The notes under the pieces were generated by a model, which ran no database searches, was not told where the DNA came from, and saw only the letters and a list, made by a program, of their open reading frames with translations. A stretch of DNA of 64,000 nucleotides, taken from contig JAZBQD010000030.1 in the NCBI GenBank assembly GCA_036583965.1, forward strand, positions 84,758,800-84,822,799, in the 5' to 3' direction. Both the position numbers and the translations under genes were made by a program. The stretch is from Prunella strophiata. Taxonomy: Eukaryota; Chordata; Aves; Passeriformes; Prunellidae. Below, piece by piece: positions 13,601 to 27,100 of this stretch (the first letter of the stretch is position 1; the number at the start of each line of letters is the position of its first letter).

Positions 13601-14039
13601 CACATAACCACTTTAGCTCTTAGATACCATCAGCGAAATTAGAAGTAATCAAAGCCAGAAGTTTATAAAGAAAGCATTTCAGAAACCTAATTGCACCTGG
13701 CAGTATCAGCTCTACAGCCTGTAAAACTAACTACCTCAGCCAAATGCCCTAAACTGCTTGTAAGCTCCTCCAAGTAGAAGATGGGGTGATCTGCCCTTGC
13801 AGAACTCATCTCAAATAACAGATGTTAAACAAAGCAAAACTCAGGTAACTGCATGGAAGTCCAGGTTCCCTGACACTCTGCCCTCTCAGGTGTGGAGCAG
13901 AGACTACGCTAGATCTTTGTGTGCCTTTAGCTCAAGTGAAACTGCCTTGCAGACTTAGTGTGTTTCAGAATAATACTTTACAAAGAAAGCCCTCAAATAC
14001 ATGTTAAAGTTTCAGATGGCAAATCAAAGTAACTGCTCA

Positions 14040-14069
14040 CAGTCTGGAGCATTAGGTTGCTCCAGACTG
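14040..14069. repeat. Perfect 12-bp inverted repeat (hairpin)
   Basis: CAGTCTGGAGCA (14040-14051) and its exact reverse complement TGCTCCAGACTG (14058-14069) are separated by a six-base loop. No T-run follows and no gene lies nearby. Confidence 0.85.
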
Positions 14070-15321
14070 CAAGTACACCCCTGATGATTTGTGTGTCAGG
14101 GAGAAATTAAAATCATGCATCAAAATAAGCTCTTGACAGTATTCTGTGTACCCTGTGTTAGCTGTAAGCACTGGCAGCCTACATGCTAAATTCACTCTGC
14201 GTGATTGAACTCAGAGGTTACAATTCTCTTTTACAGGTGTTTGCTGATAATAAAGCCATAAATATTTTAGTTCTGCTCTGTCTCCTACAGGAACTTTTCA
14301 CATTTTCTAAACGTGTTAGTAATACCTTCAGGACTTTGCCTCATACCAAAAGCTTTGTTTATAGGGCTCAGTCATCAATAAATCCTACTTGGTGTGCTGC
14401 CCCCACAGCGATAGCTTCATGTCTGACAATAGGCAGATCCCCACTGCAGAAAAGTGCCCTTTAATCTCCTCTTCAGGGACAGGAAAGAGGAGGTGGATTG
14501 AAGATTCATTATTCATTTTCTAGAGGAGATACCTTTTGGAGTGGGATCAGCAGGGCCTGCAGCAGTGATGCCTTGCAGAGGTTTTTCTGAGCAATGACAT
14601 CTGTGTGCACTCTGCCACACTGACAGTCAAGTCAGTCTGCCCAGTTAGAGATGGGATATCTGGATTTGGAGTCTGGTTGCAGCATGCTGTCCAACCTCTC
14701 CCTTGGATTAAGAAGGGAGAGAGGCCAGGGATACCAAAAACTTTAAATGAAGAATTTACTCCATGAGACTCTTTACCTCCCCTCTTGTTTTCTACCAAGT
14801 CGCTTCTGTTTGTATCAAGTATTAACTCAAACATGGATGGGGGAAGCACCATAAGCTTTCCACAGGAACAATAGATTTTCCACTAAAGAAAATGTCAGGG
14901 AATTGACACTGTGCTCTCAGCTTCTTTCAAAATTTGACATTTCTTTCACTATCTTCAAATGGGATTAAGAAGTGCTAAACGGGGCAGGAGATGGCAACAT
15001 CTCCCCATATATATATAACCCATGCCATGGCATACAAGACTGAGCTGAATCTATGTGGCTGTGCAAGATTAGCCCCACTTGCCTCTGTGGATCCTTCTTC
15101 TCCCAGTCAGACCACCCAGCACTCAGCCCTGTCCTGTCCACACAGCCACAGCTCCCTGGGCTGAGAAAAGAGATGGGACCCAGAGGACAGCTGAGAGCTG
15201 GGGTTGTCAGGGGAGACCATCTTGCTCTCTACACCTACCTGAAAGCAGGTTGTAGCCAGCTGGGCATTGGTCTCTTCTCCCATGTAACAAGTAACAGAAC
15301 AAGAGAAAATGGCCTGAAGTC

Positions 15322-15535
15322 ATGACAGAGGAGATTTAGAATGAATTTTAGGAAAAAAATTCTTCACTGGAACAGGCTTCCCAAGAAAACAGTAGAGTCA
15401 CCATCCCTGGAAGTCTTTAAAAGCTGTGTAGCTGTGGCACTCATAAACATGGTTTAGTGGTGACCTGGCAGTGTTAGGTTAATGGTTGGACTCCATGACC
15501 TTAGAGGTCTTTTCCAACCTCAACAAGTCTACAAA
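15322..15535 (+). mobile_element. CR1 LINE, truncated 3' end
   Basis: The stretch resembles avian CR1 3' sequence in the plus orientation: TTCTTCACTGGAACAGGCTTCCC, then a segment on a mean-value CATGGTTTAGTGGTGACCTGGCAG pattern, then GGTTGGACTCCATGACCTTAGAGGTCTTTTCCAACCT near the end. It is a short 5'-truncated remnant with no coding capacity. Confidence 0.8.
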
Positions 15536-15939
15536 GTCAAGGCCTCTGCTGCTTGAACAGGCAGTGGCATAGCAGCCTGTTATTGTTTTGCTCCTTTTGT
15601 ATATACCAAAACAACACACAGCCTCAGGGTAGGAAACCTCCTCCTATTTTCCAGCCTCAGCTGGCTCCTGGCCAACTCAGACTGGTTTGTCTTTGTGACT
15701 GCATTGTCTTCTGGCTCCCCTCCTACTCTGCATGTGAGATTCTCTCATTACTTCTTTTGTCCCAGTATGGGTTTAGACACCTATTATACCCCCTGCTCCT
15801 CTCCTAGGCTGAACAAGTTCTGGACGTTCAAACACCAGCAGCTCTGCAACTCTGCCAGCTCCCCAGAGTCACAGTTGATGAGAACTGGAAATGGGGTCAA
15901 GGCAAGGCCTCTCCACAGCCCTAGTCACAATACTCATAC

Positions 15940-15969
15940 TTATTGGCCACACAGTAGTGTGGCCAATAA
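15940..15969. repeat. Perfect 13-bp inverted repeat (hairpin)
   Basis: TTATTGGCCACAC (15940-15952) pairs exactly with GTGTGGCCAATAA (15957-15969) around a four-base loop AGTA. It contains CCAAT/ATTGG in both arms. Its role is unknown. Confidence 0.85.
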
Positions 15970-17329
15970 TACTTACCAGAAATTCTTACCTGGATGCATG
16001 CAGAATCAGGTGGTAGCTTTTTCCCAGCCATGTTACACTGCTGGCTTGTAGTTCTTCATGAAAGCCTTCACACTGTCCTTCTGGGGTACCCACAGTCCAA
16101 TTACACACTTTCCAAAGCAAAGTGCTTAAACCTGAAACAGTTTCAACTAGAAGCTGCAGAAAAGAGTTCCCAAAATAACAGAGGTATGAAGTTTCTGCCA
16201 ATACTACTTTAGGACAGGAGAGGAGTACACAAGACAAATCTACCATGCTGTATTTTAAGATCCAAATCCACAAGTAAGAGGATTACAATAAAAAAGCATC
16301 GCTATCTAATGAAGTTATTTTCCTCTGACTGGTAAGCAATCATATGACAGATCCTTACATGGAGACAGAAGCAATGCACCTAAGTTGTTTTCCATCAGAA
16401 TGGCATTTCCAATGATCTATTAAGTCAACTCTAAACCCACAAAAACCAATTACAATTTACTGCAGTACCTCGCTGTCACACAGAGATGCATTTAAACAGT
16501 GTGCTAAGATTAAAAACACTATTGTTATCACTGGTCATCTTCCAGAAAAGTGAAATCATGTTTATACTCTGGTAGTCAAGAGAATTGAGGAACACACTGT
16601 TACTGCTCAGAAAGGGGAAATAACATCTTTGCTGCATCTTTGCTACACAGTACTGTAACACTTGATGGAACAAAGGTCTCACCTATGAGAATGTTCCCTG
16701 ATTCCATCAGAGAAGAGCAAGTGTGTGCAAGCATGCAACTGAGACACTGAGAAACAGCTACGCTATGCACCATGCTTCCTGTAAGGCCAAGAACCTATGT
16801 CCTAAAAGCTGTCAAACAAGAGTATACAAGATGGAGCTAAAGGTTTGGAACTGTGACAGGGGTGTGGAAGCCCTTTCCTCATGCTGTTTCTTTCTTTCCT
16901 GCTGCAACACTAAACCCTTTCCTCTTACACATTTTGAGATCTGTAGCTTCAACAACGAATATGTACCCCAATGGGTTTTACAGCAAAGAACTAGACTGAA
17001 AAGATAATGAAAGCAGATGCTGTAGATGGAAGCAGCATACAAAAAAAGGTCTGCTTTGGAGTCCTGTTCTCTCCAGAGTATTTACAGCTCTTCTTGATCA
17101 TTCCCTTTTCACAAGTACAAGTGCCACAGCATTGCAAGGAACAGTCAGAAATCAAAGAAACTGAGTAAGAGCAGAGTCTGTACTCTTAACAAAATACTTA
17201 CACGGAATGAGAATGAGAGCAAAATAAGTTGTGATAAATAGATATGATCTGTGCTAACTAAATTGTAACTATATCAACATTTTAGAAAATAATTGCTATA
17301 AAGTAATAAAGGAAAAGTATGTGTGTTTA

Positions 17330-17700
17330 GTATCACAAACCAGATGTGCCCCTTGGCAGCTGTTACATGTGAAAAATAGGATACAGGATGTAGTATTGAG
17401 ATAAGCAAGATCCCAAAACAGAATTGGCCTTGGGATGAACAAAGTTGGGACAATTCCAGAAAACATAATCGGCCTTGGGATGAGCAAAGTTGGGACAATT
17501 CCAGGTATGGAATATAAGTTGTAGTTTTATCTATGAAATAATAAGGCTTATTTGGAACATAATGCTTACTTATATAACACAAAGCTTAGTGTGCACGTGC
17601 AACCTGTAAGGTTATTCAGAGGACAGCGAGGAAGACGGTGAGCCTTCCTCTGAAAAGACCACCACAAAGCCAGGAGACCCCCGTAACAACAAGTGGAGCA
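17330..17700 (+). mobile_element. Possible LTR-derived sequence with tandem duplication
   Basis: A direct duplication of about 45 bp (about 17415-17460 and 17461-17503) repeats GGCCTTGGGATGAacAAAG and GTTGGGACAATTCCAG with few changes. It is followed by an AT-rich stretch and a GC-richer block (17620-17690). A duplicated upstream block followed by such a change is the pattern of an old retroviral LTR with repeated enhancers, but I cannot define TG...CA ends or a family. Confidence 0.3.
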
Positions 17701-18481
17701 TGCACTATGCAGTATAGTGACATAGATTTCAAGAATCAAAAACAGAAGGAGATTTATGGAAAATACTCATTTTCATTGTGGAAAAATGAATATGTATTAG
17801 CACACAGTACATAAGTTTAGTCTGGATCACTTTATTTCGTATGTGAGGCAGGGTGAGAAGCCCTCCCTGTACCTCGGTCGGTTTTGCTTATGCCTTATCT
17901 GAACCTTAATAATACTTAATTAATCACTGCCAAATTTTTGTATATGATTATATTTAATATACTTGATTGTATTCATTTATCTAAAATTGCTGTTCAATTA
18001 AAACTGCTGCCAAATTCAACTTTGTTGTTTATTAATTAGACATACAGGACTCCATTAATAACAAAGTGGATCCAAATCAAAGCTTTGTGGTATGGCAAAC
18101 TTCAAATTTTACTTGCTGTAAAACCTTACTCTTATTCAAAACATAAGAACAAAGATGCCAAATATAGAACAGTGATAATTTTTCCCTGAGTGGATTTCTG
18201 CCCAACACATGAAACATCTAAGAAGCAACCCATGCAATCTTAATGTTTCAGTTACCACAAGTTCATTCATGATTGATAAAATCTCCCTATATTTTTCTTG
18301 TGTTTCTCAAAATTATGGAGAACATTTTGTATTTCCTACAGCCTCTTCCACCCTTCTGACAAGAGAAGAATGATGTGTCCTACTGCAGTGTGTCATCCAA
18401 AGACCTCTCAGGAAAGAAAACTGAAGAAAACAGAAAGGCTGCAGAGAAGAGTAAAAAAAGATGTTCAAGAGAAAATGTTCC

Positions 18482-18535
18482 TATTTTTTAAATCCTGATT
18501 ATTTTTTTAAATCCTGTGATTTTTTTAAATCACAT
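18482..18535. repeat. Short tandem repeat with TTTTTTTAAATC unit
   Basis: Three copies of a unit ending in T6-7 AAATC occur in a row. The last copy forms a small hairpin (GTGATTT...AAATCAC). A low-complexity repeat with no assigned function. Confidence 0.7.
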
Positions 18536-21500
18536 CAGGTGCCTAACACTTGGTTGTTGAGAGAGCTAATTATCCCACAAGAGCTTTTTTCTACTTGTAT
18601 GCTTTCACTATAGCTATGCATTTTTCCTTGATGAGATCCACTTACTTTGGCACAATTGGCTAGCTACTCTGCTTTCCAGAGCATGTACAGATGCCCTATG
18701 ATTGTGGTTTACTTTCCCACTTGCAGATTTGCTTTGGTTCTGCAAACTGCTCAGAATTATTTGTACACATCCAGGGCAGTCAGCATGTTTCTGGCAGTAA
18801 GACTGGGTACTGCATTTCCAGGGATGCCACCTTCAGGATTATTTTTTCATTATTTCCTTTCCACCTTTTCTTTTTCTTTCCTCCTTTCTGTGATTTCAAA
18901 CAGATTCCCACAGTAGATGCTTCACACTTTCAGCCTGCCATGTGCATGCTGTCCCATGAGCATCTGCTCCTCTGACACCTCTCAGGAAGCTTCAGCAACT
19001 CTCCTTCAACATGTTCAGCATCTCTGGGGGCCTTAGAAAAACTGTCCATGGGTATTTTCAGCATTGCTCTCCCAGACTTTGCCCTTCTTGGGTTTACCAG
19101 TCTGGAATTTCTAACAGCATGGCTCCTTTTCATGACTCATAGGAAACACACATCTTTGTTTCCTTTTACTCCTGCCTGGGAAACTGATGATTTTACAATC
19201 AGGAAGCCCCAAACAGCACCATTTTCATGCTTACACCAGCCAGTTGCCACCAGCTGCATGGCTGCAGGCTTAATGCTGCTCTCTTCATAAGGGAAATGTC
19301 TCCTGCTGCATAGCAAAACAGGCTGCAGGCCTTTCAAAGCTGCTCTGGTGGCGAAGAGATGAGTCACCTCGGGCTACTGCCACACGCAGGAAACCAAGCT
19401 GACAGCTCAGCTGCACACAACTGCATTAAACACACAAAAATAGAGATTTATACAAGGCAGCACCAAAGCTGGCTGCACACATCAGTGGGAGCCAAAGTCA
19501 CTCCTCCTCCAGGAGGGAGGCACTCCGCTCCTCAGCCCAAGCACTGCAGGCGTTCTGTTAATAGGATCATTTCCTTCTAAAACCTTCCCCACGGCAGCAG
19601 CCCAGGAACACGCACAGCTAACTTAGGCTGAAAGGGAATTTTCCACCACCCACAAGCCTCTTTCTACCTTGCATATATCTTCTCAAGCAATGGCCACAAA
19701 GAATCCACACCAGCCTCTGCAGATGACACGTAACAAGTAATTGGACATGATAAATCTCCAACAACCAACTCCCATGTCAAGTTTCCTCTGCACCCTCACA
19801 TTTCAAATAAGCACAAGTTGACTTTACACCTCCTTCCAGGTGCCTTCATGTTGCTATAACAAAAAGTAGGATGGGGGCTTAGCATAAATCACTACAAGGC
19901 CATTAAGCTGAAAGATCATTCTCTCTCTCTCTCTGTCAATTAAGAGATACCAGATACAGGCAGATACACTGACAAGACATCCTTTTTCATCTGAGAAAAT
20001 AAGCTTAAACAATCCCTATATAATCACTCTTTTTCTCAGCAAACTTTCTAGGAGCACAGATAAGATCAAAGGCTGCTTTCCCAGCCAACAAAGTTATTAA
20101 CACCTCAAGGAAAAAGTGATGTTGCACAAAAGCCAGAGCTGTCTGATGGCTTCCCTAATCTGAGGATGGAGACACACAGAGCAGCAGGGAGCCTTACCCC
20201 CAGTACAAACAGGGCAGCATTTGCGCATGAATCAGAAAACAACATGCTTTTTTGGGAAGAATACATATTTTCGAGACATTTTCTTTGACAGAACAGTTCC
20301 CAAAAAAAAAAAAAGCACATGTATTTTTAACCACAGAAAAACATCTTCATGGCACGCAATCAGAAAGCACAGCAGTGACAATGCACTGTGTGCTGAAGTT
20401 AAAAGGAAAGGGGATAGGCATTACCAAGAAGTTGTTTCACAAGCAAATAAATTCTGAATCCATTTTCACAACACAAACTCTCTTATTTCCATGATCTCAA
20501 AAAACCCAGTCAGCTCAACTTTATTAGGAACGTGAAGATAACAGACCCATGCAATACAGCTGAATTTAATTTTTGTCTTTGTTAGCTGAGATAAGAGGCC
20601 AAACTGTAGAGAGCACTAGGGAAGGGAGTCCTATTAGAAACCAGGAGCTCCATATGAGCAGATACTGTTTCCTGTCTGCACTTTAACTAAAGCCAACATA
20701 CAGTATGGACTCTCTGATGTACAGAGAGTGCTCTTCCTCTTATTTTCAAGAAAATTACTTCAACTCACTGCCCCCCAAATTTCCTTTTCAAAATGTGGTT
20801 AAAATGGGCCAAAGGATTCAAAAGCTGCTGAGACAACAAAGAGACACAGATGTACAAAGTAAGGATGTGAATTGGTTTTCTGAAGCTGTAACAATAATAA
20901 GAAAGGAGAAGGAATAATCTGGGCCAGCAGTTCCAAAAATATGACATAAGTATCATCTGCAGTTTGAAAGTGGTATGCAAATAACCAACCACTGTATGTG
21001 AACAGCCAAATGATGTTTGTGTGTGCCGCTGAGACTACATTTGTAAAAGCCTTGTGCAGAGTACAATCAAGCTGAAACAAACCACAAGCATTTAATTTGT
21101 CATAACTGGCGTGGCAAGAGCCTCGTCCCTAACACAGCACACTCTGACTGTCCTGCCTGCACTGCACCAATTTAAGAAGAGCCTTGCTACACCCTGCCAA
21201 GGACCAACCTGGTATACAAGTTTTCTCAAGAGATGTACCAAAATTGCACCATTGTTACTTCAGCCATGTAAGGAAAAAAAATACCAAAACCATGCTTCTA
21301 GAAAGAAAATATAGCTCAGGAACATATAACTGAAAGCAGAAACTTCACATTTAAATTGAAGAAATGATAATGTGCATTCCAGTTCCAGCCTGAAAAGCAT
21401 GGGAACACAGAAATGGGAGAGGATTATACACCTCTACCTAGGTCAGTCCACAGCTCTGTTCAGAGCTCAGAACTCAATGCAGAGAAAGCTATCAGAAAAA

Positions 21501-21640
21501 AATTTATTATTACTTAGTATTTATGTAGCACTTTCCATCTGGCAATTTTTAAGCATGCAATACATTAAGCAATTTACCAAGAAAAAGAAAAACATACATT
21601 GGCCTTCTGTGTGATCAGTAGCTTATACTTTCAGAGGAAA

Positions 21641-23641
21641 ACAATTCTACTTTATTAAACTTTAAGGCCTGAATTTACTATACATTATTCACTGTTACAT
21701 TTTAAATTGGCAGCAAGGTAATCAATCAGGTTATTAGCTCCAAAATGCATTTATCAGTGCATTTTGCTAAGTTTCCATATTAAGAAAACCACAGAAGAAC
21801 CTGGAGCTGTTAACATCCTTTTATCATTGGTTAAGAACTAACAAGTTAGGGCACTGTAATTGTTGTTAAAAAAACCAAAACAAACCAACCTGAAAAAATA
21901 TCCTACATTCCAACTTTGCCACCCTGGATTATTCTCTTGCTAACGATGCCCAGTTAATGATTCTCCTTTATTTCAGTTCATCTGTTGAGATCTTTCTGAA
22001 ATCAATTCAACCTACAACAGGGCTTCCCGTTTGTGGGTAGCAGCACATGTCAGTTTGGCACAGCCTTTCTTTTACACAAGTGCAAGATGCTTCCTTGTGT
22101 TAATACAGAAAGCTATCAAAAACATACAGTGGCTGGATTTAAAAGCAGATTCCACAGCACTGGCCATCATTAGCATTTCTAGCCAGCAACATTATGCTGA
22201 TCTGAAAATAAATCTTTTGGGACTATTATTTAAAAAATACAGTTCACATGCTCACTGCAACAGAGCAATTCCTGTATTTCAGATATTTGGTCTATCTCTC
22301 TTCTGGCAGCACACTAATTTTTATTGCTGGTGAACTCAGACAAGAGACTGCTCTTTATAAGACACAATACAAGCACAAGCAAATATGATGGCTGCATCCA
22401 CTCAATTCAGTTCTTTTTTTTTTAATGCATAAAGTGGGTACACAAATTTAGATGACATTTAAACTTTTGGCAAATAGCCAATTTAACACATCAGTAACAT
22501 AAACGTTAGTAATTTCTGACTTGGGACACCGTGGCAGTGAATCACTGGAAAAATCAGGGATTCATCTTGTCTCCTTCTCTCCTTTAGCAGTAGAGAGATG
22601 AATTTTCAGAGGGGGATAAACCTTCTGTTCTCTGAGGTACTGAACTGAGCAAGGCTGGATAGAAGGAAAAGGTGGCTCTTTAATCCAAGTAAGCAGCTCT
22701 TTAATATGACATCTTGCTTTTGTATCTTCTTTATTAATCTTAACTGTTAGAAGAAAAGACAAGTTAAATTGTGTGAGAGCATCTTGTGATTATTATATGT
22801 GCTCCCACAAATACAACTGATACTTTAAATTAATTTTCCTTACGTTTCCTTAGCAGTTTCATATTTCTTCTATGCTCCACTTGCAGCTGGTGTTCTCACA
22901 TAAGTTACATAGCCAGGAGTTAAATAATCTCTTGAAAATCCAAAGTGGAATTATGAGGCTCAATACACCAGTAGTAAATACAGTCAACACTTGACAAAAA
23001 TACAGAGACAACTGGGATGTGGAACCAGTTCATTTTCTTATATCCCTAAAAGCTTCTGTCTAATTAGGTTCATTTTTTGACAAAGAATGGGATTAGATCA
23101 GCGTTATTGCAGCAGTCACACGACAGAACCTAGATGGTTATATTTGTCAAGCATTTAATTAATTTCTAGTCTTGTACTGGCCTCTCATTTACAAAGCTCA
23201 TGGGAGACTACATGACTTTCTCATGAGCAGGAATCATTATGTTTACTCACATGTCAGGGTTAACCTACAGTGAAATTGCCATCTTTACAAATACTTCACA
23301 GCATTTCAAAAATGGCATTCTGTCTGGGAGGAGAGGAAGATCATAGCGCATTTGTTCTTCCTCTTTTTTTCCTGGAGGGAAGAGGGGAGAAGTTAAATTC
23401 TCGATTTTAGATAACAGAGACATAATTCCTAACAGATTGCAATAATGTACTGAAAACATGGAAAGGAAACAACAACTATAAGCCCCTACTTGTTCATATG
23501 ACAAATATTTCACTGAAAAGTGGAGCAACATCAAAAAGCTAGAAAACAAATGGTCATTCTCAGCTCTGCCAGTGTTGCAGCTGGTATTCACACAGGTTTA
23601 GATTAATCCATGAGACACTTTTTCTGATCTTATCCCAGGTG
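21641..23641 (-). other. CHST10: CHST10 3' UTR and downstream region
   Basis: The region downstream of the CHST10 stop (TGA at 23644-23642). Reverse-strand AATAAA signals lie at 22735-22730, 21972-21967 and 21656-21651. From sequence alone I cannot say which is used; the first would give a 3' UTR of roughly 0.9 kb and the last about 2 kb. No other gene is seen here. Confidence 0.5.
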
Positions 23642-24179
23642 TCAGTTAAGCAAGAAATCAGGCTCACGATAACCGAAGAGTTTAAAATCGCCTTCAAATC
23701 GTGCATAGAGGCGTCTTATGTCTCTCTTGCTAATTCCTGAAAAATACCGCTCTACTTTTGTTCTGTTGTACACTGTTATGCCTGGTGGGATTGTGGGGTA
23801 TGACACCAAGTGGTCTATGCCAGCTGCTTTCAAGATATACGGAGCATCGTCCTCCAGGGTTTCGTGGTGTCCGATCACACTGTACGTGATTTCACAGGGA
23901 GCACAAAGTTCCACGTATGTTACCCAGTGAATGATGTGGTCCCCAAACTGAACATCCAGCCAGCGGTGATTAGGGTCCCCCAGGTAGCGCACAAAGTCCT
24001 CAAACTGCAGCCCTTTGGTCTCTGTGCGGTTCTTCCTGTACTTACGAATGATGCCAGGAGCGATTTCATGCCGGTACCAAGGCTCAAACCGAGGATTGTG
24101 CACAAACTTGTCCTTAAATGCGGAAATAAGTCTTTCAAATGGATCTCTAACAATAAAAAACTTGAAGTATAAATTCAGT
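23642..24179 (-). CDS. CHST10: CHST10 terminal coding exon (3'-phosphate site and C-terminus)
   Basis: 538 nt from acceptor TTTAG (24181-24180) to TGA at 23644-23642. It encodes the 3'-phosphate binding segment VRDPFERLISAFKDKF, then the conserved block FEDFVRYLGDPNHRW, HIIHWVTYVELCAPC and the family C-terminus FEGDFKLFGYREPDFLLN. Intact, with no frameshift or stop. Confidence 0.98.
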
Positions 24180-27100
24180 CTAAACAGAGGAAGAAAAAAT
24201 TAAGTAATTAAGTAAAGTATTTAGCATACTACTTACAAAATGTACATAAACTCTGACCACAGACACAGCAACATGAATCTTAGAGCACTTGCACCAATAT
24301 TATAATCAAAAGGACTAAATACAATTTCTGTCTTATTACTAGCAGTTTTTACATACAGGATAAAGAAGAAATGGTTAATCCTAGTTTTCACATTTTATTC
24401 AAAATGGAAGAGTTCAGCTTATCTCAATCCATAATAAACAGGAGACAAAAGACACTGAGAGCTACAAGTTAAGATTTGTAATATCATCTGATCAAGCTTA
24501 GAAACAGAATAGGTAAGGACATGGAGAAAAGTGCATTGGTGCAGTTAAATGCATATAGAAGGCTGCATTTTTCACTGGCAGGCAGTTAGATAAACTGCTG
24601 CTTAAGTTAAGAATGGTATTTTATTTTGATGTTTTGTCATGCTTTCAATAATGGCTGAGAGCACCACTGAAACATGAGACCACAGTTTTCAACAGAATTT
24701 AACGTATTACTGTGATACTGTAATATGTAATATTCTGTAGTCAGATTACCTGTAGGAGGAATAAATTGAAAACAAAGTTTATTTCAATAAATAGCTAAGA
24801 AAAGAGATTGAGAGCCCCAGTCCTCACTGAAATAAGGATGGATGGACTGGATGTGGATAGACTCTTCAGCCTGTACACCACTTGCATCATACTTCAGATA
24901 CTCCTAACTTACTCCTAGCCAGGCAGGGCTAGATAGAGGTCAGCAAACTAAATCAACAGATCCACACCATCCTGCTTTCCCCACCTAAAACTCCAGTTAA
25001 TTTCAGATCCAAACCAAACCCATTTTACACACCTCCAGCACAGCTTCCATGCTGAGCAGAAGGCAGCAACCCAAGCAATAATGGATCCAACTTCATATAT
25101 CCTAACTATGGCTTACCCCCAGGTGAACAGCTCCTTTCTGCAGGACTGCTCACAGGGAGGGAAACAGATCCACGCTCTCAAGAATGCAGTGACCATATTT
25201 TCCTTTGCACAATATCAACACAATCAAGTGACCTCAATTCTACAGGCACAGCTGTGATAAATGTCCTTTGTGCCACTGCATGCAACAAAACCCCTCAGGC
25301 TGAGCTCTACTGACATGTGGCACAGGTATAAAGGGCTGACTTTTCAGAACAGGCTTACAAGTGTCCACTGTCATCCTATGTCCTGTTCTCTCCATGTTGC
25401 CACCCCTTACAGGGATTATACATGGCATAGGCTCTAGTAGAGATGAGAGCAGGCACAGTTAAAAATCTAGCCAAAGTAATGTAGAAGTTCTATTGCAGAG
25501 TATTTTTTGGCTCTGAAAATAACCAGAAGCACTTAAACAGGAAGGCAAAGTGGTTCAGCTGAATGGAAAATATTCTAGGGCTAAGAAGCACTAACAATTT
25601 AAATCTAACCAGCTCAATCCCAGTAAGTAAGTCTGCTGCAATGACAATCTCACCTGTAGGCAGTAAAGTTGACCATAAGAGACATCAGGATGGGCTGTCC
25701 AATTAAACCTTTGGTTCTGAAGGTCAGCCTATCTAACAACTAGGTAGGCATTGAATTACAGAAACCTTATATCCCAGGGAGTTGGCTGGCTCACCTAACT
25801 ATATCACAAATTACACTGGTGTTCTCCTTCAAAGCCAGTAGGAAGGCAGATACAGCAACATCTGTGAGGATAACAGAATAGTGCCATAATACTGAAGCAG
25901 AAATATAATACTGGAGCAGAAACCCTGCTGCCCTCAGTTTCAGATGCAGACTTCAGCTGTACCCTTATTGCTCATAACACCACTGACCTCAAAGCCCTCC
26001 CACACTCACTGGCAGGACCACTTACCGTTTTTTAATTTCAGAGTCACTGAAAGAGGACAAGCGTGGAAGGCCATTCTTCTCATGATCATGTACAATGTTT
26101 TCTGGGATCTCTTCTATGGAAGAAAATGCTCCTGGACAAATCAAAATGAGAGAGCAAGTGATTCATTCAAGAGGAAAAAAAACAGTGAGTATAAACAAGC
26201 ATACATGCCTTTGGCTGACAGTTTTATGTCTTTCTCTTTATTTTTATCAATTAAACTTACTATGTTTAAAACTGTTAAATTATGAGAGAATTTGCAAAGC
26301 TGAAAACTGTTAAAATTCTTCAGGGTATGTGACATCAAGGTCCAAGACCAAATGGTCCCAAAATTCTCAGAAAAGCAGTATTATGTAAATTTCATCAGCA
26401 ATTATGTCTAAGCCTGTAACTCCTCACATGTCAGTGTCCCCATTCTCTTTCCCTCTGCCTGCACATACAAATGGAGGAAGACTTTCAGGATTAACTCAGA
26501 AGAAGGAACCAGCTTTTTGGCTGAGCTTCAACCACCAACAAAAATAAATGCTATGAGCTGCTTTTGGAACTGCTTCAATGCAAAAGTACTTTGCTTTCAG
26601 GATCCATAAAGTTTTTTTAACAAGTATGCTGTGCTGAAACAAAAATTCCAATCAGAGAATACTCCACAGATTAAAAGGCACTAAAATTAACAACATAAGT
26701 CTCCAGATACTCATTTCTAAAAGCACATGAGCAGACAAGAAAAATAACGTCACTTAACTCTGCTGTGTTCATTTTAGTATCCTGATCCTGGAAGGTTTTA
26801 TGACCCTGAGAAATATCTCATGTGGCCCCCTGGGCTTTAGGGGCATAAGCCTTCACACAACAGCATCCTTCAGAATATCAACCTGCAACAAGCACAGGGG
26901 TGCTACAAAACAAGCCTGTTAAGTGAAAGCCTCTACAGCCTTCTCGTTTCCAGAACTGAAGTGAATAATACACACCACTCAGCTACTCAGCTTTCCAAAT
27001 TTTTTTTTTTTTTTTTCCTAGAGAGGGCAGGGGTTAGGGGTGGGGACTGGGGTTCTATTTTATCAGTTTCAGGTTTTTAACTGTATTTTTCGGTACCATA

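Larger units (their letters stand above)
1301..21640. other. Intergenic DNA between LONRF2 promoter and CHST10 3' end
   Basis: About 20 kb with no coding exon I can support: ORFs are short, lack family resemblance and have no convincing splice context. It holds an A29-type homopolymer (about 1595-1624), an AP-1 type TGAGTCA at 1546-1552, poly-T and poly-A tracts near 7716, 8649 and 8700, and a CR1 3' fragment (15322-15535). It also holds two perfect hairpins (14040-14069, 15940-15969), an LTR-like stretch with a tandem duplication (about 17330-17700), a TTTTTTTAAATC repeat (18482-18535) and a short CT run (19920-19935). Confidence 0.7.

Noticed and set aside
21741..21766. AAAATGCA...TGCATTTT inverted repeat as a possible MITE end
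   Set aside because: A short stem with no matching second terminus or target-site duplication; expected by chance in AT-rich DNA.
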